Positions 45,776 through 57,104 of a stretch of DNA of 64,000 bases are shown here, in pieces. Each line of letters starts with the position of its first letter. Positions within the stretch are counted from its first letter, which is position 1. The notes below the pieces were generated by a model. That model made no database searches. It was given only the letters and a program-made list of their open reading frames with translations, and was not told where the DNA came from. This DNA is from Timema cristinae (lineage: Eukaryota > Arthropoda > Insecta > Phasmatodea > Timematidae), in the NCBI GenBank assembly GCA_039000515.1, contig JBCFYV010000012.1, forward strand, positions 34,834,562-34,898,561, given 5' to 3'. A program made the position numbers and the translations under genes.

Positions 45776-46294
45776 GGAACTTGATTCAAAGGAAATGAAC
45801 CAACACTTTTCCCAGAGAAAGAATTGGTAACCTTATTGCGAGAAAACTATTATTAACATTCCTAGTGAAACCGATTGGAATAAAACCTCACACTTCTAGA
45901 GTCGAAACAAGAGTGATAAACATTAGCTTTTCTGAGTGGGGGTATTTAGTTTTCCTTAGAATATTCCATGAATTCAGGGGTAATGTTGTTTGTGTTATTT
46001 AAAACATAACAGCAGCATATCGGCTAGTAAACTGCACACGCTACCTCATTAAAAGAAGACATCGTTATTCGAAGGGTTTTATAAGCCGCAAAACTTCATC
46101 TCTTTCAAATGAACCAAAACAAAGAAAAAGTTGGGGTATTCTCGGTGGTTCAGTCAAGACTAATAAGAACAGCTTCACTATGTACCCAAACACATCGCAA
46201 ACAATAATTAAATTTTCTCTTATACATATAAATATAGTTATAAACATTTTATAACATAATTATTTTTTTACTAGGGATATTTTTTCCTTCCTTA

Positions 46295-46440
46295 TCTTAC
46301 TGCTAGTCTGTATAGCATTACATTTCAACTACGTTATTGGGGTAGGCACAAGGAAGGTGGTATTTAAAGGAAATGTACCCTCATTTGAATGGAGAAAGAG
46401 TTAAAATCTGTTTTTAACGCCCTCAGTACATTCATCGAGG
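46295..46440 (-). repeat. SINE family A fragment, reversed
   Basis: 'gtggtatttaaaggaaatgt', 'accctcatttgaatgg'. The head is missing after 46,440. Confidence 0.5.
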
Positions 46441-46670
46441 ACGATTTTCTTTTATGAACAAAATATATTGTTTTTTTCATCTGTTCTCGTAAGAAAAATA
46501 GCTGTGTTGCTGTTCAAAATGGGTTGTGAGGAACTAAGAACATTTGTTGCAGAAAGAGAGATATCTGTGGAGTCGAATGTAGGGCCTGTAATCCCCATAT
46601 ATCTCAATTAGTAAAAAACTTTTACACAGAGTGAAAATATGCCTGCAGTAAAAACCTCATTATAGTTCTT

Positions 46671-46848
46671 TTCTTAGAAAACAATTTTTTCAAAGCAAAC
46701 CAAATGGAATATGGGAATTTTAATAATATCCTCTTATATTTTAAGGGTTTTATAACAAATTCTAAGAAAACAATTTTTTCAAAGCAAACCAAGTGGAATA
46801 TGGGAATTTTAATAATATCCTCTTATATTTTAAGGATTTTATAACAAA
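46671..46848. repeat. 89-bp tandem duplication
   Basis: Two head-to-tail 89-bp units start at 46,671 and 46,760, differing at a few positions, followed at 46,849 by the start of a third that runs into an A18 stretch. Confidence 0.9.
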
Positions 46849-48069
46849 TTCTAAAAAAAAAAAAAAAAAACACTATAATTGTTCAAGTAGTTTACGAGAA
46901 ACGGTGAGTTATGTTTTAGGATTTTCGAGTATTTGATCGCGGTAAACATGATGGCGCTCCGATTTTCCCTGCAAGAACTTACAAAGTCATCACGAGTTGC
47001 GCCAACAGTACTGACGCACATAGCCTATATTTCCTCTAAATTTTCCTTGCCTCCTCCAGACACCTCTAATTAACCTAACACATGAGTGATGTTCCTGTAT
47101 ATAGTTAAGTTTAGAATTCAGTTAAAAAGAAAGTCAAATATTATCGTGTGTACGACCAAACTACCTCAGAGACAATAAAGTCATAGAAAGCTACAATGGA
47201 AATGTGTGAGTAATTTGCTAGTAGCGCCGGTTGTTTAGTATTTATCACCTTATTTTGGACGCTTTTCTATTAATATTATTATTTTATAACTAACTTATTT
47301 TCTGTTTACCGACATTTTAAAATTAATTTATATTGGTTAGTGTGGTATATTTGCTTTATTGTGTTTTCGCATGGGCCTCTGTTCGCAGTTAGCAAAGTGT
47401 TTTGTTCGAGAGTTGACGCTCAACACCACGGCTCAACCTTTTCTACACATTTTCGGTGATGAAGACTCACTAAATATTCAACTAGCAATCCCAATCTCTA
47501 ATTTAACTTTGTTAATAATCATACGTTTGAAGAGTAACAATATATTCACGTGCTAATCCAGCTCATCATCTCATCGCAACATCCAGCTAGGTTCAACCAC
47601 GTGCCAGTTTTCATTTCGTAACATTTTTTTAGTTTTCTCATTTATTCAACCTACACAGCACAGGTAATAGTTTTCAAACATGCCTAAGCACATACTCATG
47701 CACAAAAGAGATGCAAGTTGTCTTACAATTAGCAAACCGAACAGTGATTTCCTGACCATTCAAATAAAAGAAAACGAAATATCTTTTGTTTGAAAAAAAA
47801 AAATTAAACCATTTTGAGAGGAGTGGTTTTTATTAAATGAATTTCATAGAAGCATTTACGGAATTAAAAAATATGCCGGAATGTTTAAAAATATTAATTT
47901 TTAAAGTTACAGGCAAGTAAATCATTTACTGAATTAAGTTCTTGTTGGTAGCAATAACAATTTACAGAAACTAGGATGAAAAACAATGATCTTGTCAATT
48001 CTCGTATATTTCGAGTGGTCATAATTTATTTAAATACACTTTTCTCTACTGAATTAATTACTTAAACAT
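46849..48069. other. No gene recognised
   Basis: AT-rich, no exon or assigned repeat. The plus frame 47,359-47,556 has no signature. Confidence 0.35.
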
Positions 48070-48170
48070 GGCACAATCGATATGGGACCGACGGCTTTAC
48101 TTCTCCTCTGAAGGAGCTGATACAACCAGTCGGTTTAGAAAGTGCACGTTAAATACTTCAATTAAAAAAC
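48070..48170 (+). repeat. SINE family B 3' part
   Basis: 'accagtcggtttagaaagtg', 'cacgttaaatacttc' is the plus-strand form of the family B end. Confidence 0.6.
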
Positions 48171-48181
48171 GAAAAATATTA

Positions 48182-48280
48182 CCCACACAGGTGGTTACAT
48201 GGTCCAAGAAGTCATTCTAACAATATAATGGATTACCGGTACCGGAGAGGTGAAGGCTCGAATCTCATTTCTTTTTTATA
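48182..48280 (+). repeat. SINE family A head fragment
   Basis: 'cacaggtggttacatggtcc' and B box 'aggctcgaatctca'. Only the tRNA-like head remains. Confidence 0.55.
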
Positions 48281-48439
48281 TAAAACTATATACTTTAACC
48301 TCCCCCCTTAAAACTTAGCTGTTCATAACCGTTATGTTAAACTCAATACTTAAAATAAAGATTAAGTCAGTGTGATCCATTATTGTGTGAAGAAAATGGT
48401 TTCTGCCATTTACTTTTGCTTTTACTTTGACCTGTAACA

Positions 48440-48657
48440 ACGGTCATGTGGGCAAAGCTGTCTGTCTTATCTTGCCTGGTTTTCTGGTGGTGGGGAGCTC
48501 GGAATTGGAACTTCGATCGAGCGTATTAAGGTGGGCTTTCTCACTCTCTAGGTAAATGTGGGCAAGCTTGCTCTAATTTATACCTTCCTCATCCCTTCCC
48601 CATTGGTGTAAATGTGTGAGTAGCTAGTCCGGATGGGTGGTGAGATGAGAAACACTG
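48440..48657 (+). repeat. SINE family A copy, diverged
   Basis: Recognisable from 'ctggttttctggtggtgggg' through the body to 'ccggatgggtggtgagatga'. Confidence 0.55.
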
Positions 48658-48806
48658 GAATGAGGGAGTAAGAGAATGCCTAATGATTCGCTAGGAGAAA
48701 GGATAGAAAATCACTAATGATACAAATACGCCCCCATGTGGGCATATGGCGATACAATGACTGACGAGCGATCAATGGGACGAGACGAGACGAGATTGGA
48801 ATATTC

Positions 48807-48961
48807 GGAGTTAGAAGGTTGACTTCACTCCTCGTATTCAATAAATAGTGTTAGTGGAGTTAGAAGGTTGACTTCACTCCTGATATCATATCGCGATCGG
48901 ATATCATAGAGAACTCAGGGTGGCTGTGGATAGAAGGAGTTAGAAGGTTGACTTCACTCCT
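48807..48961 (+). repeat. Three 26-nt stem-loop repeats in the LINE 5' UTR
   Basis: Identical 26-mers (starting GGAGTTAGAAGGTTGACTTC, ending ACTCCT) begin at 48,807, 48,856 and 48,936. Each can fold: GGAGT pairs with ACTCC and GAAG with CTTC, with loop GTTGA and a 2-nt bulge. Confidence 0.9.
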
Positions 48962-49251
48962 TTTTCCATAGTAAGAGTTGAAAAGTACGATCAGGAGATC
49001 GATCTAGGATCAGCTGCCGAAAGGAGGTAGGACGTGAGACGTCCGACCAGACACCTCAGCTGAGGTTCCGGCCTATTCCGAATAGACGGCTGAATCCACT
49101 CAAATTCAACGTTTGAAAGGTGAATATTCAACAAACTTGACTTAACCTGACAAACAACTTATAGAGACGAAGAAACAAACAAAAATCATAAATATAACAA
49201 AAATTACTCAAAGTGTTGTCGGCCCATTCAGGGCCAACAACAAAAACTAAA

Positions 49252-50604
49252 ATGGACAAGATAGCTGACCACTCACGCGGACAGCTGCAACGACATCAGT
49301 CTCAGAACTGGGCACGAAACCTCGATGAGGAAGAGGATGTAGACATTGATACAACTGAAAACGAAGCTGAGAACGCTGAGTTTACGGATGCTACGGTCCT
49401 AAAGAGGAAGTTGCTTTTTAGACCTAAAGACGATACGCCACCTAAAGCTATCAAAGTGAGCAATCAATTTGAGACTCTCTCAGGAAAGGACCAAAGTATG
49501 GATACTTTTGACATACCTACAAATACCACAGAAACTCAGAAATCAAAACCAAAAATTCCACCGATAGTCATCTTGGGGACAAACAACTACTCAAACATTA
49601 TAAAGTCAATGAAAACCACTATGATCGGAACATTCAAAGTATTCTATGTACAAGATGGCTTAAAGATTCATACTACTACATTAGAAGACTTTAAAACACT
49701 ACAAGCACTTCTCAAAAATACAGGACAAGAGTACCACACGTACACAATGCAAAAAGACAAACCCCTCAAAATCGTAATAAAGGGTCTCCCACCCAATATG
49801 CCAACTGAGGACATAAAGGAGGAGCTAGAGATACTAGGGTACACGGTAACGGATGTATGACAGTTCACCTCAAGAACACAAAATGAAAATAGTGTACAAG
49901 ACATAGTAAAACTCTTACCGATATTTGTTTGCACACTCACTAGAACTGACAAAAACTTTCAAATTTTTCAAGAAACATATCTCAACAATACCCGTGTTAA
50001 GATAGAACATTACGTCCAGCCCCAAAACTTCATTTTACAATGACACAACTGCCAGAAGTTCGGGCACTCCAAAAATAACTGCGCAAATAAACCAAGATGC
50101 GTAAAATGTCTAATACCTCACTTGACTTCAGATTGCCCTAGAAAAGACAAGACCACTCCAGCAAGCTGCGTAAATTGCGGCGGCAAGCATACAGCGAATT
50201 ACACAAAATGTCCGACTTATCAAAAACTCGTAGAAAAGAAGATAGAACAAAGGCAGCAAAAAATAGAAAAACCATACACAAACATACAAACGGCGACTAT
50301 TAACAGCAAGGACTTCCCAACATTACCTCCAAAAACAACAAACGCAAACGTAACGCACCGCACATACAGAGACACCTTGATGAGTAGAAGAGAAGACGCA
50401 CATCAGCAGAAGGAACAGGGAAAAACTTCCCCATTTGATTTTAAAGAAATAATTAATATATTCAAAGAACTGGACATATGTGGCTTACTGAAACACCTGA
50501 GACCTTACATTACAAAAATAAAGCAAGCAGAAGACAAGATGACAAAACTCATAATAATTGTAGAAGCGGCAACTGACTATTACTTCAGCGGTGATGACAA
50601 TTGA
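49252..50604 (+). pseudogene. LINE ORF1, gag-like RNA-binding protein
   Basis: First ATG 49,252. One frame runs to TGA 50,602-50,604, interrupted by two in-frame TGA codons (49,858 and 50,041). The N-terminal half is acidic and Thr-rich. The middle has a Jockey-type RNA-binding region (IVIKGLPPNMPTEDIKEELE). Then come zinc knuckles: the first is Q-stop-HNCQKFGHSKNNC, where the second TGA falls on the expected first Cys; then CVKCLIPHLTSDC and CVNCGGKHTANYTKC. It would bind LINE RNA. It overlaps ORF2 by 11 nt. The two stops make it inactive unless they are misreads. Confidence 0.85.
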
Positions 50605-53263
50605 AAAAGACCAACTAAGAATTTTAGTATGGAATGCCAACAGTATACTTCAACAAGCCCGAGAGTTTGAGGACCTATTAAAAACGTACGGGATTGACGT
50701 AGCACTAATCTGTGAAACTCATTTACAAGAAACTAAACGATTACATATCCTAGGGTACACCATCTATAGAACAGACAGAAAGCATACCAGGGGGGGAGGG
50801 ACAGCTGTCCTAATCAAGAACTACCTTCCACACTACAGAGCTGACATACAGGATACGGAGAACCTTGAGGCCACGGAGGTTGGCGTAAACACAAAGAAGG
50901 GACCTATTACTTTTGTGGCAGTATACAACCCTCCGAACAAGACTCAACTTAAACGAGACCTTGATCAAGTTACTGTAACTGACGACTACCTAATAGGGGG
51001 GGATCTGAATAGTAAAAATATACTGTGGAACTGCCGGACAACAAACAGGAACGGAAGGATTTTAGAGGAACACTCCAACGAGACGGAATACAATGTAGTT
51101 GCACCAAATTCACCAACATTTTACCCTGGAAACCATCTTCATCGACCGGACATCCTCGACATCATACTAACAAATCAAAAATATCATCAGAGACAGTATC
51201 AGTCCTACAAGAGCTTGATTCAGACCACAATCCACTACTTTGCGAGTGGGACATCAACATCGACCACCACACAAACTGGCACAAACCGACTACAAAGACG
51301 ACCGATTGGACAATGTATAAATCTGAACTACAAGAAGTGATCCCAATAAACTTACGAATAGAAACTGAGGAATATGTTGACGCAGCGATAGAAATATTCA
51401 CGACTACAATCCAAGAAACCTACGAAACTCATACCACGACTTCGCAAAAACGACAAGACCTGAGAATAGATAACCCAGAACTAAACTACAGACTATCCCT
51501 TAAAAGGGAAGCCCGAAGAGACTGGCAAAGGATGAGGACACCGCAAGCGAGAACCAACTATAACAGACTTAAAGCCATAGTAAGAAGATTAGTTAACCAA
51601 ATCCGAAGAACAAATTGGACCACTTTCGTGACAGAAACAGCCACAAATCTTCAACAAACATGGAAGATTACAAATATACTCAAAGGTAAAACAAAAAAAA
51701 ACAGGCACACCAGCAATCCACGGCCGACAGGGGATGGCCTACACTAGTAAAGATAAAGCCGAAGCCATAGCAGAGACATTAATAGACCAATTCACGCCAA
51801 ATCCAACCCAAGAGGAAGCTTTTAATAGAGGAGTCGTCAGAACAGTAAACGAATACATAGACAGACCAGTAGAAGAGACACCAGAATCAATCACAGACCA
51901 TGAAATTCAAAACTCTATCAAAACACTTAAACGAAACAAGGCACTGGGACTTGACTGCATAAGGAACGAAATGTTAATAAACCTACCTCAAATTGCAATA
52001 GCTCATCTGACCCAAATACTGAATACAGCCCTCAAACTTGCATACTTCCCAAATACTTGGAAAAACGCCAAAATTATCACAATAACTAAACCAGGTAAAA
52101 ATGGAATCTTCCCTCAAAACAGAAGACCAATAAGTCTACTCAGTACGATTGGAAAACTTTTTGAATCACTCATACAAAAAAGACTAAGACAACATACAGA
52201 TGACAACAACATAATCCCCGACGAACAATTTGGTTTCAAGGCACAACATTCAACGACTCACCCCCTACTCAACTTCATTGAAGACGCGACGGAAGTATTC
52301 AACCGACGAGAGTACATGATAGCCATATTTTTAGATGTGGAAAAAGCGTTTGATCGAGTGTGGCATTATGGACTCATTCACAAGATGATTAGATACAACT
52401 TCCCACAAGGACTCATACAACTAACCAACAACTACCTGAAAGATAAGAAATTTCAAGTCTCCATAGAGGGCACACTGTCAGAGAGAAGGAATATAAAGGC
52501 GGGGGTACCACAAGGGTCAGTTCTGGCTCCCTTCTTGTACAACGTATACGTTGCGGACGTACCAACCAGTCCAAAAATGACCATAAGACTATTTGCAGAC
52601 GACACGTTAATATACACAAAAGACAAAAATATCTACTATGCATCACTAGCGACACAACGATACTTGAAGACGTAAGAAACATGGCTTTCCAAATGGAGAG
52701 TCAAAGTGAATACTGAGAAATCTACTGCAATGGTTGTGACGAAAAAAAGACTGCTACCGCCGGAAAACTTCACTCTCTATCAGGAAGAAATACCGTTTAA
52801 AAACCAAACTAAATACCTCGGGATCAACATCGACAGAAGACTTACTTGGGCAAACCACATAGAACTAACCAACAAAAAAGCGAAGGCAGTATTCATACAA
52901 CTATACCCCATACTAAAAGGACAACAAATAAGCCAGCAAACCAAACTCATAATTTACAGGACTGTGATACAGCCAATCATGCTCTACGGCTGCGTAGGGT
53001 GGGGATACGCAGCGAAGACGCACATTGCAAAACTACAGACAACACAGAATATGATCCTAAGGGTGATAAGCGGGGTAGATAGAAGAACAAGGACGGATAA
53101 CCTTCACAACATGACTAACAGCAAGACACTGACAGAAATTTTCAAGGAGAGAAGAGTCAAATTCTACATTCAAAGTGCAGCACATGTGAATCCCATAATC
53201 AGATCCCTGGGAAACTACGATCCATATGAAGGAGGGTCCTACAAACGTCCGAGATTGGAGTAG
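50594..53263 (+). pseudogene. LINE ORF2, endonuclease and reverse transcriptase
   Basis: ATG 50,594 overlaps the end of ORF1. The APE-type endonuclease has LVWNANS, ICETHL, GGDLNSKN and, after a frameshift near 51,190, SDHNPLL. A linker follows to 51,720, where the frame shifts back. The reverse transcriptase has RPISLLSTIGKLFE, DEQFGFKAQHSTTH, FLDVEKAFDRVWH, AGVPQGSVLAP and the catalytic FADDT, followed by TAA at 52,673 and then the thumb (NQTKYLGINIDRRLTW). It ends at 53,263 (YKRPRLE). No RNase H domain was seen. It would nick target DNA and copy the RNA. Motif order and style fit the Jockey clade. Two frameshifts and one stop disable it. Confidence 0.9.
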
Positions 53264-53733
53264 CAACAGTTCACTCACAACTTCACCTTCACATTTCATA
53301 CCTCATAAAGTGTATAACTAATAACCAAACATGTATTCCTTTTCAGGGATCATTCACAATTTCATAATTCAATCACACCCATCATTCATTAGATATATAA
53401 ATTTCATCAATTCACTGTTTTCACCCTCATTCCATGAGGATAAGGGCTAGCGAATGCTGCCTGTAACTCACAAAGTAATACAGCCATTTCACAGGTGACC
53501 TAGCTTGGCGCTTCTGTCAAGGTGGATATCTTGTGTCGGGCTACAGACAACTCAAACCGTGTATTTTTGTACAAACAATTCAAAGGTACCAATTCATGTA
53601 TTAATTAAGTCCATGCAACGAGGATAAGGGTCTGTGAAAACAACCTGTAACTCACATATCAAATCAGCCAAAGCTTCTCCATCTTGTCAATGTAACTGTT
53701 GGCAAGTGGGAGGAAATGGCAACAGGGGAAACC
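53264..53733 (+). other. LINE 3' UTR with a duplicated module
   Basis: 'gaggataagggctagcgaat' with 'cctgtaactcac' at about 53,437-53,490 recurs as 'gaggataagggtctgtgaaa' with 'cctgtaactcac' at about 53,619-53,675. It ends without an A tail. The repeated module could be the site read by the reverse transcriptase; that is inference. Confidence 0.7.
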
Positions 53734-53746
53734 CATATGGCGATAC

Positions 53747-54280
53747 TAACATTGCATTAACAGAGTCATGATATCTTAGGATCCTCTACCAACTATTGAG
53801 TAAAAAAATGTCATGCCATCTTGCACCGCCTCTAGGAGGGTATAGACTGCTTGGCAAATCAGTGCCAAGAATAAGGATGAAGAGGGGGAGGAATGGCGCA
53901 GGATGTTTTCCTGCCTGCAAGCCAACCTCCCTGTCTCGGGCACACACACACACACACACACGACGTGTCGCCGAAGCCTGCCGTTAATGGCCATGGCGGG
54001 CGGACATCTTAAAGCTTACTCGGGTTAAACTGAGCTTACCGCGGACTCAGAAAAACGTAAACTTGTTTCTATACAATCTAGATCACCTCAATGGTAGAGA
54101 GAGGTGAATGCATGCACCATAAACAAAAACGCATATGTTTATACTAAACTGTTTTAATTAAAAATTAATTTATCAAACTTGATTTAATTTGGGGGTATTT
54201 AAAGATAACTTTATTAGGTGACTGATTCAATCAGCACAAGACTTATAAGTTAACGTAATTTGAGAACATTTTATATTTTC
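53747..54280. other. No gene; short (CA)n at 53,940-53,961
   Basis: GC-richer patch at 53,830-54,010. Overlapping antisense frames exist without family signature. Confidence 0.35.
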
Positions 54281-54440
54281 ATCGCATCTTATTTCCCGTT
54301 TGGCTTAAACACATACATTAATTAGGCTAACGTAGTAAGGGTAAGGAAGGCTTAGTTTGAGAGGAAATGCAACTGCATCAGCAATCCAGTTCAGGAGGAG
54401 ACTGACGCGTTAAATCATGCGACCACCGATGCGGGTAGTT
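54281..54440 (-). repeat. SINE family A copy, reversed, body deleted
   Basis: The reversed tail 'cttatttcccgtttggctta' and the reversed head 'catgcgaccaccgatgcggg' are kept. The B-box side is shortened. Confidence 0.65.
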
Positions 54441-54454
54441 TTAAAATTGATACA

Positions 54455-54590
54455 AGTGGCGGGTCATTAACTCATCACTGTGAAAGGGAAATCAACAATT
54501 TCATCAACCCGAAAATCAAACCCGAGACCCTTAACTAAATAGTCAGAAGTATTATCAACCGAGTTAAAGCGTCCGACTTATAAACAAAGT
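54455..54590 (-). repeat. SINE family B head half, reversed
   Basis: 'cattaactcatcactgtgaa', then the reversed B box 'aaatcaaacccgagaccctt' and head. Confidence 0.65.
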
Positions 54591-54654
54591 ACTACATCTA
54601 CCAACTTGAAACTATTTAGATATTTTTGTTCCATATAACCTTTTTTGAGTTAAG

Positions 54655-54880
54655 GGTCTTGGGTTAATACCCAGCATGGTCGGAAAAATTCATCAAGGCG
54701 GATGGAAGACCATCATCGACAAGTACTTCAACTCAGCAACAAAGTATAACGATGAACTGACGGTCAGGGGACTGGGAGTTTGACGGTCAGGATGCTGGGT
54801 GTTGCGTCTTTTATAGAATTAAGTCCGCTTACAAGTCGTGTGCTGATACAACTAGTTGTTTAAGAAAATACTACTATATT
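54655..54880 (+). repeat. SINE family B copy, forward
   Basis: 'aagggtcttgggttaatacc' (B box region), then 'cgtgtgctgatacaactagt' near the end. It faces the preceding reversed copy head to head. Confidence 0.55.
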
Positions 54881-56174
54881 ACTTATTCACACGTATAATC
54901 GAAAAACAAAATAAAATAAGAAAAGTGGTCGAGGGACGAGCTCTAAGCCAATCACAAGATTTATACACAATCCGCTTGATACGCTCAGCTTAAGTTAAAA
55001 TAATCTAATCATCTTTATAATTTCTACTTGTTCCCATGATCCTTTGCGTCCTCATTGAACACAACAATCGATATACCTAATGATAGTAACATGAAAAAAA
55101 CACTCATAAACGTAACTTTTTGGAAACCTGGAGTTTCTAGTTGGAGTTGCATAACATTTCTGTGAGCGTGTGAGGTTCAAAGTCAATCAAGCATTTTTGT
55201 ACTACAAGACTGCATACATAGCCACTCCGGCTGAGCTTCTTTCAGTTATCAATCTTATGATTGGTTGGCTGCACCGCTCCATTTCAGTCCATCGCAAGCA
55301 ATTACTTTGAAATTCCATTCTAGGTCTCCTACTGGAATTTTCCCCTTCTGCATTATCCTATATGTCTCTCTTCAGTGTACTGTCATGCTTTAGGATGTGA
55401 TGTGTCCTATCATATGATCTCTTCTCTTTAAGCTCCTCCAAAACCTCCTTTCCGCTGAGCTGAACGCTATAGCCAAAGCCCTAGAGCCGTGACGTTACGA
55501 AACGCAAAGTTTTTGCGAGTTACAGTATTTTATGTTTATCTAGTTGGGTTTATATTAACTAGCAGAAGTACACAGCGTTGCCCAAGAAGACCACGCAATG
55601 AATTGCATTCATTTTATATCTTCCTACCCAGTTTTTAATAAATTTAAAAAGTCTAATAGAATATTTCAAATTACATCTTCTAGGTGCACATGTTTGGGCA
55701 CATATCCTACTTATCTTTTAAATTTCAGCCCTCGCATACGGTAGATATCACGCAACGCTCATAACAGACAAAAAAAAACTCTTCATTTTATTAATATAGA
55801 AGCGTGATATATGATAAATAAATCACCATTTTATAAGGTAAAATATCACCGATAAAAAACATCTGTATAACTATTTTGCCTCTTTGGACCAGAATTAAAA
55901 ATTCTAAAATAACTATTGTTTGAGACTACCTAAAAACATTATATGAATATTTTTGACATCTATTCAAGTTTAAAACAAATACATTTAGTAAAATTTCATT
56001 AGATAATATTATATCTCTATAAATAAAACCTATTTTCGCTTTATGAGGTAATTGTATTATATTTGGAAGAAGGTATAGGAAAGTTGGATATAAACATATA
56101 AAAGGGATGAAATCAGTATGGCTTTTACAGTGAAAAGAAGAACACAGTTCACACTTTACATCGCTGTGACTCAC
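54881..56174. other. Intron 1 of the 57.1-kb gene, no exon recognised
   Basis: A patch at 55,560-55,860 ('agcagaagtacacagcgttg' and 'ttattaatatagaag') resembles the ends of a widespread arthropod repeat, but I cannot name it. Confidence 0.35.
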
Positions 56175-57104
56175 CGACAGTCGGCGCTCCCCCGCGCCGT
56201 AATTGAACTGATGCTGGAACCGGCTCAGTCTCGTCCTGGCAGCGTGTCCACCTCCGATGGATGCCGTCTCCATGAGTGCTGACGTGGCCGTGGCAGAGTT
56301 GGGGATGACAGCGCAGCGCTTTTTGCCCTCGGAACAGACGCTGCTGTCGGTCGGTTGGAGGAGCTCCAACTCCTCGTACTGAGGGTTGATGTAAAGGTTG
56401 ACCGTCTTCAAGTCACCATCAGCAAAAACGTGGTGCCATGTCTCCCTTTGGTTCTTGTCGGTCTGTCTGGTGTAACTGGTCTTCCGGTGGTCGGGCTTTC
56501 TGGCCGCGAACCCTAGCCTGTACCAAGGTAAGCTGGAAGGGTCCTGCCCACCGTCACTGACAGCGTCCTGGCGTCTCGGCTGGCCACACGGGGCGCTCTT
56601 GGCACGATCTTGCTTCGGCGAGACCGGTGGCGACTCCTCTTCCAGGAACGCGTGACCCGTGATGTTACACGAGCTCTCGCCCGAGGCACAAGAGTCCAGG
56701 GACTTGGCGTCATTCTTCTTCGGCTTGGCACCACCAAGGGGGTGGTACTGGATGGCGGGGTGCATGGGTGAGCTCCTGGAACTAAGGTCCGTCGTGGACA
56801 GGTCCTGGCCGACGTGGAGAGAGTCATGGGCGTTGGTGCCGTCAGTGGCTGGGACAACAAGGGACCCCCGGTTGCTAGCGGCGTCCATGAGGGAGGAACT
56901 CCTGGTGCTGCCACTGTCGATGTACGACATTTGCTGCGACACCCGGTTCCAGAAGTCTACCATGCCGGAGGTGGCGACGTAAATCGCCGACGCCGTCTTG
57001 CAGCTGGCGTTGCTGTTGCTTCGTTCCTTAGCGCCACCATTGTTGGGGATTCCCCAACTGTTCAGCGAGACTAAGGACTTGCGGACACACGTGGTGGAGG
57101 CCAT
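56175..57104 (-). CDS. Unrecognised gene, first coding exon (310 codons)
   Basis: The minus-strand ATG at 57,104 (CAGAATGG) has an in-frame TGA 36 nt upstream. The frame is open for 310 codons and ends at a good donor CTGTCG|GTGAGT (GT at 56,174-56,173), phase 0. The product is Ser/Thr- and Ala-rich, without membrane segments or known domains, and mostly disordered. It has a possible 14-3-3-type site (RAKSAP) after the proline-directed SPPVSPK. A more conserved-looking part near residues 195-245 reads WYRLGFAARKP, then ETWHHVFADGDLKTVN and LYINPQYEELELL. It is strongly GC-rich, like the TMEM117 exons. I do not recognise the family. Downstream exons were not identified in 39.3-56.1 kb. It is a distinct gene from TMEM117, which has its own start. 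Confidence 0.75.

Larger units (their letters stand above)
48756..53733 (+). mobile_element. Full-length Jockey-like LINE, 4.98 kb
   Basis: CATATGGCGATAC at 48,743-48,755 is repeated exactly at 53,734-53,746, a 13-bp target duplication. Between them lie a 5' UTR with three hairpin repeats, ORF1 (gag-like, zinc knuckles), an overlapping ORF2 (endonuclease plus reverse transcriptase) and a 470-bp 3' UTR without poly(A). Perfect duplication suggests a fairly recent insertion, though the reading frames carry several breaks. Confidence 0.93.

Noticed and set aside
51162..51401. Minus-strand frames inside the LINE (also 49,668-49,952, 52,413-52,682 and 53,057-53,299)
   Set aside because: Antisense to recognised LINE ORF2 or ORF1 motifs.
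56513..57074. Additional frames of 86-133 codons on both strands at 56.5-57.1 kb
   Set aside because: They overlap the longer minus-strand frame that has a start, upstream stop and proper donor.
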